The notes under the pieces: model-generated | What the model saw: only the letters and a program-made list of their open reading frames with translations | Database searches by the model: none | Told to the model about the DNA's origin: nothing | Shown: positions 34,931-42,461 of the stretch, piece after piece | Layout of the letters: the number at the start of each line of letters is the position of its first letter | Position numbering within the stretch: position 1 is the first letter of the stretch | NCBI GenBank assembly: GCA_964635975.1 | Contig: CAZWPO010000001.1 | Span: 248,001-312,000 of the forward strand | Source: UBA5314 sp964635975 | Lineage (GTDB): Bacteria; Bacillota; Syntrophomonadia; Syntrophomonadales; Syntrophomonadaceae | Direction of reading: 5' to 3' | DNA: 64,000 nucleotides | Made by a program: the position numbers and the translations under genes

Positions 34931-36067
34931 CTAGCCAATTGCATCCTTAAATTTGTCAAAGATACCTTTGCGGTTATTTTTCTCTTCTTGCTCATGGTTA
35001 AACTCACTTAAAAGCTCTTTCTGGCGCTTGTTCAAACGAGTGGGGATTTTCACCTTTATATTTATCTTCAAATCCCCCTGCCGGTTGCCATGCAGGTGAG
35101 GAACACCCTTGCCCTTCACGGTTATCACATCTCCGGGCTGGGTTCCCTCCGGAATATGAACAGTATGCCGGGCTCCGCCTAGAAGATCCATTTCCACATC
35201 TGCACCCAGGGCAGCCTGCACAAAATCTATCTCCAAGTTGCTTATCAGCGTATAACCATCCCGCTTGAATCCAGGATGCGGTTTTACCAGAATAGCTATA
35301 AAAAGATCACCAGGAGGACCTCCGTTTGCTCCTATCTCGCCCTCCCCCTGAATTCGTAGGCGCGCGCCATGATCGACCCCGGCAGGTATGCGCACTTCAA
35401 TTTTTCTGGCCTTCTTCACTTTACCAGCACCTTTGCACTTGGTGCAGGGTTTTTCAACCACTTTGCCTTCCCCGCGGCATTGATTGCAGGGTCTTACGGT
35501 TTCAAAACGCCCGAACGGCGTGGTCTGAATCACCCGGCTCTGACCGGTGCCATTGCAGCCCGGACAGGTGTTCACCTTAGAACCGGGTTCTGCTCCGCTG
35601 CCCTGACAGTGCTCACAGTTTTCAACCCGGTTTATTTCGATGTTTCTTTCCAGTCCAAACACCGCATCCTCAAAGTTTATCTCCAGTCTAACTTCCCGGT
35701 CCTGCCCTCTTTGCGGTCCTGTCCTGCGGCGGTTTCCACCCATCCCGCCTCCGAAGATTATGTCAAACAGATCAGTAAAACCACCGCCCATGTCGCCAAA
35801 ATCGAAGCCTCCACCGAAGCCACCCGCTCCCCGCGACGGGTCGAAAGCATCATGCCCAAAGCGGTCGTACATCTGACGTTTTTGCGGATCACTAAGAATT
35901 TCATAGGCATCGGATACTTCTTTAAATTTGTCCGCAGCCTGGGGGTCATCACGGTTAACATCAGGATGCAGCTTGCGGGCCTTCTGCCGGTAAGCCTTTT
36001 TTATTTCTTCAGCGGTCGCATTCCTTCCAACCCCAAGTACTTCATAACAATCTCGTTTTGCGGACAT
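34931..36067 (-). CDS. dnaJ: Chaperone protein DnaJ
   Basis: About 378 residues, class I (type A) DnaJ. The J-domain holds HPDVNRDDPQAADKF with the His-Pro-Asp that stimulates DnaK; a Gly/Phe-rich region follows (about 75-105). The zinc domain has four Cys-x2-Cys-x-Gly-x-Gly repeats (CEHCQGSG, CPGCNGTG, CNQCRGEG, CTKCKGAG), and the C-terminal substrate domain is complete. It lies 139 bases after dnaK, with a hairpin between them. Confidence 0.97.
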   Translation of the reverse strand: MSAKRDCYEVLGVGRNATAEEIKKAYRQKARKLHPDVNRDDPQAADKFKEVSDAYEILSDPQKRQMYDRFGHDAFDPSRGAGGFGGGFDFGDMGGGFTDLFDIIFGGGMGGNRRRTGPQRGQDREVRLEINFEDAVFGLERNIEINRVENCEHCQGSGAEPGSKVNTCPGCNGTGQSRVIQTTPFGRFETVRPCNQCRGEGKVVEKPCTKCKGAGKVKKARKIEVRIPAGVDHGARLRIQGEGEIGANGGPPGDLFIAILVKPHPGFKRDGYTLISNLEIDFVQAALGADVEMDLLGGARHTVHIPEGTQPGDVITVKGKGVPHLHGNRQGDLKINIKVKIPTRLNKRQKELLSEFNHEQEEKNNRKGIFDKFKDAIG

Positions 36068-36094
36068 ACTTTCCCACCCTTTCGGAAAAAGGTC

Positions 36095-36128
36095 AAACCC
36101 GCCCTTTATACCGGTTACAAGCGGGTTT
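36095..36128 (-). terminator. Intercistronic hairpin between dnaK and dnaJ
   Basis: Arms AAACCCGC/GCGGGTTT enclose 18 bases (36095-36128), followed on the minus strand by GACCTTTTTCC. It could attenuate read-through into dnaJ or act as a processing or stability element that gives DnaK in excess over DnaJ. It is weaker than a classical terminator. Confidence 0.5.
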
Positions 36129-36206
36129 CCTTATTAAGGCTCATCTTGATTATGACAGCCTCTAAACCTCTAAATTATTCAATAAGCATATTAGATCTGT
36201 CAATAG

Positions 36207-38015
36207 CTACTTATCGTCATCAGCAATATTATAATCGGCATCGATAGTATCATCCGGCTGACCGGAGGCAGTCTGCTCACCAGCGCCTGCCTCGTACATC
36301 TTGGCGCTTAGAGCGTATATTGCTTCAGTCAGAGCCTGGGTCTTGCCCTTTATATCTTCTACATCGCTGCCTTCCAGAGCCGCAGCCAGGTCCTTCTTAG
36401 CTTCTTCGATTTTCTGCTTGTCAGCCTCATCGGCTTTATCAGCAAACTCTTTCAAAGTTTTGTCTGCCTGGTAAATCAAACTGTCTGCAGCGTTGCGGGC
36501 TTCGATCTCTTCAAATCTCTTTTCATCCTCTTCAGCAAATCTTTCGGCTTCGTCCATCATTCGTTTAATATCTGCATCACTCAGACCGGTAGAAGATGTA
36601 ATAGTTATTTTCTGTTCTTTATTGGTAGCCAGATCCTTGGCTGTAACGTGAACAATGCCGTTCACATCGATGTCGAAAGCAACCTCCACCTGTGGAACTC
36701 CGCGAGGCGCAGAGGGTATGCCTGCCAGTTGGAAACGTCCCAGGGTGACATTATGCTGGGCCATTTTACGTTCTCCCTGCAATACATGAATATCAACCGA
36801 TGTCTGATTATCGGCGGCAGTCGTAAACACCTGGCTCTTGGAAGTCGGTATAGTCGTATTTCTTTCGATGATACGGGTAAACACGCCACCCAGAGTCTCG
36901 ATACCTAGAGACAGGGGGGTTACATCCAGCAGCACCACATCGGTTATTTCGCCTGATAAGACCGCTGCTTGAATAGCCGCTCCAACTGCCACCACTTCAT
37001 CAGGATTTATGCCTTTGAAGGGATCCTTGCCAATAAAACTACGGACTGCATCCTGCACTGCGGGAATCCGTGTCGATCCGCCCACCAGGATGACTTTGTC
37101 GATCTGGTTGGTACTAAGCCCTGAATCTTTTAATGCCTGGCGGGTAGGCCCCATAGTCTTTTCGACCAGATCAGCAGTCATTTCATTGAACCTGGCCCGG
37201 GTAAGGCTTCTTTCCAGGTGAAGAGGTCCTTCCTGGGTGGCAGTAATATAGGGTATGTTGATATCAGTAGTTAGTACACCCGAAAGTTCATGTTTAGCTT
37301 TTTCAGCCGCTTCTTTCAAACGATGCAGGGCCATTTTGTCATTGCGCAGGTCAATTCCGTTGTCTTTTTTGAATTCGTCTGCCAGCCAGTTAATTATGCG
37401 CTCATCAAAATCGTCGCCGCCCAGGCGGTTGTTGCCGCTGGTAGCCTTAACTTCAAACACGCCGTCACCAATTTCCAGGATGGAAACGTCAAAGGTGCCT
37501 CCTCCCAGGTCGAAAACCAGAATGGTTTGAGTATCTTCCTTGTCCAGGCCGTAAGCCAGTGCCGCAGCCGTGGGCTCATTTATAATTCTTAATACTTCCA
37601 ACCCGGCTATTTTGCCGGCGTCTTTAGTTGCCTGCCGCTGAGCATCTGTAAAGTATGCAGGCACAGTAATAACCGCCTGGGTGATTTTTCCTCCCAGATA
37701 AGCCTCGGCATCGGTTTTTAATTTCTGTAGAACCATGGCCGATATCTCCTGGGGTGTGTATTTCTTATCGTCTATGTTAACCTTATAATCGGTACCCATC
37801 TGCCGTTTTATTGACACCACGGTGCGGTCCGGATTGGTTATCGCCTGACGCTTGGCAACGCGGCCTACTAATCGCTCGCCGCTCTTTGAGAATCCCACCA
37901 CTGAGGGAGTAATCCTTTCACCTTCCGCATTGGGGATTACAGTCGCTTCACTGCCTTCCATGACTGCGATACAAGAATTGGTAGTGCCCAAGTCAATTCC
38001 CACCACCTTGGCCAT
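36207..38015 (-). CDS. dnaK: Chaperone protein DnaK (Hsp70)
   Basis: About 602 residues, close to the Firmicute norm of 605-615. The nucleotide-binding domain begins VVGIDLGTTNSCIAVMEG and shows NEPTAAALAYG, LVFDLGGGTFDVSIL and ILVGGSTRIPAVQ; the substrate-binding domain follows from DVTPLSLGIETLGG, with an alpha-helical lid and the tail DDTIDADYNIADDDK. The N-terminal domain lacks the proteobacterial insertion, as expected for Gram-positives. Under HrcA/CIRCE control with its co-chaperones. Confidence 0.98.
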   Translation of the reverse strand: MAKVVGIDLGTTNSCIAVMEGSEATVIPNAEGERITPSVVGFSKSGERLVGRVAKRQAITNPDRTVVSIKRQMGTDYKVNIDDKKYTPQEISAMVLQKLKTDAEAYLGGKITQAVITVPAYFTDAQRQATKDAGKIAGLEVLRIINEPTAAALAYGLDKEDTQTILVFDLGGGTFDVSILEIGDGVFEVKATSGNNRLGGDDFDERIINWLADEFKKDNGIDLRNDKMALHRLKEAAEKAKHELSGVLTTDINIPYITATQEGPLHLERSLTRARFNEMTADLVEKTMGPTRQALKDSGLSTNQIDKVILVGGSTRIPAVQDAVRSFIGKDPFKGINPDEVVAVGAAIQAAVLSGEITDVVLLDVTPLSLGIETLGGVFTRIIERNTTIPTSKSQVFTTAADNQTSVDIHVLQGERKMAQHNVTLGRFQLAGIPSAPRGVPQVEVAFDIDVNGIVHVTAKDLATNKEQKITITSSTGLSDADIKRMMDEAERFAEEDEKRFEEIEARNAADSLIYQADKTLKEFADKADEADKQKIEEAKKDLAAALEGSDVEDIKGKTQALTEAIYALSAKMYEAGAGEQTASGQPDDTIDADYNIADDDK

Positions 38016-38048
38016 TAAAAAACACCTCCACTATATAAAGAATCTTTA

Positions 38049-38585
38049 TTAATTACTAACCTTAACAAGACTGGGACGGATGACCCGGCCATGTAGGATA
38101 TATCCCTTCTGCATCTCTTCCAGTACAGTATTGCTTGGATGTTCGGTACTTTCCTCCAGAACCAGGGGCTCGTGGAATTCAGGATCAAATGGTTTACCGA
38201 TAGCCTCTATAGTTTGAACTCCCTCGGTTTTGATCATCTCGTGCATACTTTTCAAAATCATTTCCACACCCTTGTGCAGCGACGCGTAGTCCTGGTGCTG
38301 AGCCGACATGTTCAACGCCCGCTCAAGGTCATCGATTATTGGCAAGGCCTTTCTGATAATGGGCAGGGTAGCGAACTTAATATACTCTTCTCTTTCCCGA
38401 GAGCTCCGTTTTCTAATGTTCTCAGCCTCAGCCAGAGCCCTCAGGTAATGATCGTAATTGACGCGCGCTTCCTCTCTGACCTTATCCAGTTCCAGTTTCA
38501 ATAGTTCATACTCACTGCTAACCATTCCCGCCTGATCCTCAGCCCCCTGCATATTATCCAGTGGATCCCTGACTTCATCTGTCAT
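38049..38585 (-). CDS. grpE: Nucleotide exchange factor GrpE
   Basis: About 178 residues. An N-terminal coiled coil (about 25-80, including KLELDKVREEARVNYDHYLR), then the beta-wing with PIIDDLERALNM, GVEMILKSMHEM and IEAIGKPFDPEFHEPL, the family signature. It releases ADP from DnaK. I choose the second of two close ATGs for its better spacing to GAGGTG. It follows the chaperonin gene by only a few bases. Confidence 0.96.
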   Translation of the reverse strand: MTDEVRDPLDNMQGAEDQAGMVSSEYELLKLELDKVREEARVNYDHYLRALAEAENIRKRSSREREEYIKFATLPIIRKALPIIDDLERALNMSAQHQDYASLHKGVEMILKSMHEMIKTEGVQTIEAIGKPFDPEFHEPLVLEESTEHPSNTVLEEMQKGYILHGRVIRPSLVKVSN

Positions 38586-38597
38586 TTGCATTCACCT

Positions 38598-40163
38598 CTA
38601 TTCAAGAATATCCTGGTTGCCTCGCTTTAATTCCTCATCCTTCATCTTGATAACAGTATTAATACGAAGAATAGCAACCGCCACTTCGCCTGCTATAATC
38701 AAGGCATGCTTTTTAACTGCAGCTGGATCGACGATACCCTCCTCATAAACATTCATTAAAGTACCCGAGTCGCTGTTGAATGATATACAATCGCTATTGA
38801 GCTTGCGCTGCGCGGCTGTGACATCGCCCAGTTTTTCCAGAGGATTGAAACCGGCATTGGCAGCCATACAACAAAAAGGCTTTAATATCGCCTCCTTGAC
38901 ACAGAGCATGCCATAGGAAGTCAGGCCTTCAAAATTTACAGCCTTTTCCTCCAATCCTTTCGCCAGCCATACCTCGATAGCACCTCCGCCAGGCACAATT
39001 CCACCAGCCAGTGCAGCTTGAACTGCTGCCGCCGCATCTCTGGCCATCCTTTCCATCTCATCGACTAATTCCCCTGTGGATGCTCCTACCAGGATAGTAG
39101 CCCAGGGCTGGCCATTTCCGCCATAGATGCAGGTATGCTGGTGTCTTTCCTCGACTTCCACCAGCCTGGCACTGCCCAGGTATGCTTTCAAGCTTTCAGC
39201 CTCCCGGCTTAAAACACCTCTTTTTACCTTGTGGGCACCGCTATGGCGGCATAAGCGGTCAATTTCCCGGGATGATACCCGCTGCAAAACCATTATTCCG
39301 TTTTCACTGAAAACCTGTTCGGCCAGGTCATCGACAGCACGGTCTACAACAACTAGATTTATGCCTAATTGGCATATTTTGTGAATATTTTCCCCGTATT
39401 GTTCCCGGGCCTTCAAGTAGTATTGAAATCCAGCCTCACTTTTAATATAGTCAATGCCCAGATCTTCAGGCTCCAGAGCATCATCTATAACCAAAATTAC
39501 CGCATCTTCTATCCGCTTGGGCATATCGCGAGTCAATGGCTCACGATTAATCAGGACTCCGTTAAACACCCGGCTTGATGAGTGCTCCCTGGCTACAATC
39601 GCCTCCGCTAATTTGTAATCGGATTTTGAAAGCAATGGCTCTCCCACCAGGCGCGCGCCTTCTAAAACCAGCTTGGCCAGTTCCTGGTTCCCGCGTCCGG
39701 CTATTCTGGCAATGGCCAGCAGTTGCTGATCGTCAACCGAATCAACCGGGCGAGCAGAAGTCTGCAGCAAGCGCGTCGCTTCATCAATACCCGCGGAAAT
39801 ACCTTCCAAAACACGTGGAACGGGAACGCCGCGCAGAACCTGGTCAACACCTTCAACTACTAGGGCGCCTGCTAGTATAGTAGCCGTGGTAGTACCGTCC
39901 CCAACTTCTTGCTGTTGAGCCCGGGCCGCATTCACGATCATCCTGGCAGCCGGATGGGACACGTCAACCATTTCTAAAATGGTCACTCCGTCATTGCTTA
40001 TAACTACGTCTCCGAAACGATCCACCAGCATGGTGTCCAGACCTTTAGGACCGATGGTCCCTTCAACCAGTTGGGATAAAGCGCGGGCTGCGCCGGCATT
40101 GTTTACCAGGGCCTGGAAGCGTTCATCAATATTGTGATTAGCCGAAAAGGCACCTTCAACCAT
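38598..40163 (-). CDS. Archaeal-like (group III) chaperonin within the dnaK operon
   Basis: About 521 residues of the TCP-1/thermosome fold, not GroEL. Group II/III marks: TIGPKGLDTMLVD at residues 36-48, ISNDGVTILEMVDVSHPAA at 55-73 (NDG 57-59), the ATPase loop EVGDGTTTATILAGAL at 86-101, and GGIVPGGGAIEVWLAKGL near residue 400. The C-terminus is charged and lacks a GroEL GGM tail. Bacterial members of this class, known from Carboxydothermus and related Firmicutes, are encoded in the dnaK operon, as here between hrcA and grpE. They close their ring with a built-in lid and need no GroES. The start ATG at 40161-40163 has GGAGG 5 bases upstream. Likely horizontally derived in the distant past, now fully integrated. 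Confidence 0.93.
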   Translation of the reverse strand: MVEGAFSANHNIDERFQALVNNAGAARALSQLVEGTIGPKGLDTMLVDRFGDVVISNDGVTILEMVDVSHPAARMIVNAARAQQQEVGDGTTTATILAGALVVEGVDQVLRGVPVPRVLEGISAGIDEATRLLQTSARPVDSVDDQQLLAIARIAGRGNQELAKLVLEGARLVGEPLLSKSDYKLAEAIVAREHSSSRVFNGVLINREPLTRDMPKRIEDAVILVIDDALEPEDLGIDYIKSEAGFQYYLKAREQYGENIHKICQLGINLVVVDRAVDDLAEQVFSENGIMVLQRVSSREIDRLCRHSGAHKVKRGVLSREAESLKAYLGSARLVEVEERHQHTCIYGGNGQPWATILVGASTGELVDEMERMARDAAAAVQAALAGGIVPGGGAIEVWLAKGLEEKAVNFEGLTSYGMLCVKEAILKPFCCMAANAGFNPLEKLGDVTAAQRKLNSDCISFNSDSGTLMNVYEEGIVDPAAVKKHALIIAGEVAVAILRINTVIKMKDEELKRGNQDILE

Positions 40164-40187
40164 CTTGGCCTCCTGCATCTGAGCACT

Positions 40188-41210
40188 TTAATAACGTTTA
40201 AGCAGCTCCTCAACTACATGGCGAACCGATTCGATTGCTCCCGCTGCTTTCCAGTATTCCATGCGGATCGGCCCCATTAAACCGATCTTGCCAATATCAC
40301 CAAATCCTTTATACCCTGCAAATACCAGGCTCATCTCTTTCATTCTTTCTTCCTGGTTTTCCTTTCCTATTCGGATATCAACTCCATCGCGGGTGGCTTC
40401 AGGGAACATATTTCTAAGCACTTTATCCTCTTCCAAAATGGTAAGTATCCTCTTTATGCGCTCAAGATCCTTAAACTCCGGCTCGTTCAGCATGTTCAAA
40501 GCTCCGCTGATAACCACCTTTTCTTCACCTGTATCTTCCAGCATGTTTTCAAGGGCCTCTAAAGCCCGGTCAATCACGCGGCGGCGCTTCTTCAAGGTAT
40601 CGCGGAGTTCACTGAGTTCACTGCGGCGAATCTCTTCCATACGCCGATTTCGCAGCATCTGATTGAAGACGCGCGATACGCTTCTCAAATCTTCTTCTTT
40701 CACGGTATCTGGGATCTCTATGTTCCGGTGCATGATAGTTCCCATATCGCTTACCAATAAAATCATCGCCCTGCCCTCTTCCATCGGCAGAATCTGCAAA
40801 AAGCGAAATTCGTTCAAGTTGAAGGGAGGAACAACGATGAAAGATGCATAATTGGTTACCTGGGCCAAAAAATGACCCACCCGTTCCACAACCTTACTCC
40901 ATTCCTGCATATTATCCAGGAGCAGGCTCTGCAAAACCTGAACTTCTTCTTCATTCAGTCTTTCTTTTTCCATCATGCAATCAACATAATAGCGAAATCC
41001 CAATTCAGAAGGAATCCGGCCTGCCGAGGTGTGGGGCTGTTCCAGGTAGCCCATCTCCTCCAAATCAGACATTTCGTTGCGAACGGTTGCGGGGCTGAGT
41101 TTCAGGGCGTGTTTTTTTACCACCGCTCGAGATCCTACCGGTTCGGCGGTTTCTACATAGTCTTTTATGATTGATTCCAGGATTATTTTCTTTCGTTCAT
41201 CCATATTCAT
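40188..41210 (-). CDS. hrcA: Heat-inducible transcription repressor HrcA
   Basis: About 340 residues. The N-terminal winged helix reads ERKKIILESIIKDYVETAEP, then PATVRNEMSDLEEMGYLEQPHTSAGRIPSELG, the HrcA signature. The rest is the GAF-like and dimerisation region. It represses the operon by binding the CIRCE element 16 bases upstream of its own start. In Bacillus HrcA activity depends on GroEL; here a group III chaperonin gene follows at once, so it may be the folding sensor, though this is inference. Confidence 0.97.
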   Translation of the reverse strand: MNMDERKKIILESIIKDYVETAEPVGSRAVVKKHALKLSPATVRNEMSDLEEMGYLEQPHTSAGRIPSELGFRYYVDCMMEKERLNEEEVQVLQSLLLDNMQEWSKVVERVGHFLAQVTNYASFIVVPPFNLNEFRFLQILPMEEGRAMILLVSDMGTIMHRNIEIPDTVKEEDLRSVSRVFNQMLRNRRMEEIRRSELSELRDTLKKRRRVIDRALEALENMLEDTGEEKVVISGALNMLNEPEFKDLERIKRILTILEEDKVLRNMFPEATRDGVDIRIGKENQEERMKEMSLVFAGYKGFGDIGKIGLMGPIRMEYWKAAGAIESVRHVVEELLKRY

Positions 41211-41225
41211 TTGGCATCGCCCTTG

Positions 41226-41252
41226 TTAGCACTCTCTTTAATCGAGTGCTAA
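41226..41252. promoter_or_regulatory. CIRCE operator
   Basis: Perfect consensus: TTAGCACTC, nine bases, GAGTGCTAA. It lies between the promoter and hrcA, covering the transcription start region of the hrcA-chaperonin-grpE-dnaK-dnaJ operon, and is the binding site of HrcA. No other CIRCE site was seen in the window. Confidence 0.97.
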
Positions 41253-41266
41253 TTTATTTACTAAAA

Positions 41267-41295
41267 AAATAGCATCTTGTTTGTGTCTTTGTCAA
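41267..41295 (-). promoter_or_regulatory. Promoter of the heat-shock operon
   Basis: On the minus strand TTGACA (41290-41295), 17 bases, then CTATTT (41267-41272), just upstream of the CIRCE element. The -35 is perfect and the -10 weak; the position relative to CIRCE is as expected for HrcA repression. It overlaps the 3' end of hemW. Confidence 0.7.
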
Positions 41296-42461
41296 GATTG
41301 ACTTAAGGCTATGAATTGGCAAAGAATCTGGTTGGACACAAAATAGTAACGCGGATTCAAACACAGATGGCGGTTTTCCGCCATCAGGCATCCTTGATCC
41401 AGGAGATTGCCTATCAGTTCCTTAAACTGATGCAGGGGATTTAAGCCAACCCGTCGTTCTACTTCATCAGGATCAACTCCCGCCGTCATTCGCAACCCCA
41501 TAATCATAGCTTCAGCAAGAAGATCTTCACGGTTCATACTCTCCAACTCTATAATACCAAGTGGTTCTCCCGAAAATAAACAGCGCTGGTATTCAGATGG
41601 AGGCCAGGGATTGATCCAGCGTTCCCGCCCTACGAAGCTCACTGCTGCGCTGCCCAATCCCAAATAAGGTCTTCCTCGCCAGTAACCCAGGTTATGGCGG
41701 CATTCCATACCCGGTCGGCTGAAATTGGAGATTTCATACTGTTCGTATCCCATGCCGCTCAGGTATCGTCGTGTCATATCATACATCGCCTGCTGGGTCT
41801 CCTCATCCGCTTCAGTTAACAAGCCCCTTTCTATGTCCCGGGCCAGTGGAGTACCCGGCTCCAACTGCAGAAGATAAGCAGAGATATGCGCTGGCTGAAG
41901 TTTTACTGCCATCTCCAAATTTTTTTGCCATCTGTCTATAGACTGCCCAGGTAGACCGTAAATTAAATCAATATTGAAATTGGACAGCTTCAGAAAATGC
42001 AGTTTTTCGATGATATCCAGGCTGTCCCGCACCCGGTGTGCCCGGCCTAATATCTGCAGTTCATCATCGGCCAGGCTCTGCACACCCAGGGAAAACCGGT
42101 TAACACCCGCCTCCTGCAGTCGTTTCAACTGGTCAAAGGATACCGTAGCCGGGTTGGCCTCAATGGTTATTTCGCAGTCCCTTGTAATAGGAAAACTATC
42201 AGAAGTCGATTTTAGAATTGAATTTAGCTGGGATGCAGAAAAAAGGCTGGGAGTACCTCCCCCTATGTATAAGGTTTCCACCCGGTAATCGTCAAAGCGG
42301 TGGGCTTGAAGAGCCATTTCTATCTGCAGCGCCCTGGTATATTCTTCACAGGCTTCCTGACCGGGTAAGGGCAGCGAAGAAAAATCACAGTAGGCACACT
42401 TTTTCAGGCAATAGGGAGTGTGTATGTACAGTCCGATTGGATCAAATTCTGTTTTAGTCAT
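41292..42461 (-). CDS. hemW: HemW-type radical SAM protein (heme chaperone, formerly HemN-like)
   Basis: About 389 residues. Radical-SAM Cys-x3-Cys-x2-Cys as YCLKKCAYCDFSSLPL near residue 16 and the SAM glycine motif IGGGTPS. The His-Asn-x-x-Tyr-Trp heme-binding motif of HemW is present as RHNLGYWRGRPYLG near residue 230, and the extra N-terminal Cys of true coproporphyrinogen dehydrogenase is absent, so heme insertion rather than decarboxylation is favoured. The stop lies 8 bases after the lepA frame starts to overlap it: lepA and hemW share 8 bases. The usual order lepA-hemW-hrcA. Confidence 0.92.
   Translation of the reverse strand: MTKTEFDPIGLYIHTPYCLKKCAYCDFSSLPLPGQEACEEYTRALQIEMALQAHRFDDYRVETLYIGGGTPSLFSASQLNSILKSTSDSFPITRDCEITIEANPATVSFDQLKRLQEAGVNRFSLGVQSLADDELQILGRAHRVRDSLDIIEKLHFLKLSNFNIDLIYGLPGQSIDRWQKNLEMAVKLQPAHISAYLLQLEPGTPLARDIERGLLTEADEETQQAMYDMTRRYLSGMGYEQYEISNFSRPGMECRHNLGYWRGRPYLGLGSAAVSFVGRERWINPWPPSEYQRCLFSGEPLGIIELESMNREDLLAEAMIMGLRMTAGVDPDEVERRVGLNPLHQFKELIGNLLDQGCLMAENRHLCLNPRYYFVSNQILCQFIALSQS

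Noticed and set aside
35369..36247. Long plus-strand open frame (292 codons) antisense to dnaJ
   Set aside because: It lies wholly opposite the clearly conserved dnaJ and the dnaK-dnaJ gap, has no ribosome site and no recognisable protein pattern. The Gly/Cys-rich sequence of dnaJ leaves the opposite frame open by composition.
41292..42461. Calling this gene hemN (oxygen-independent coproporphyrinogen III dehydrogenase)
   Set aside because: It has the HNxxYW heme-binding motif of HemW, lacks the extra Cys of true HemN in the cluster motif, and sits in the lepA-hrcA context typical of hemW.
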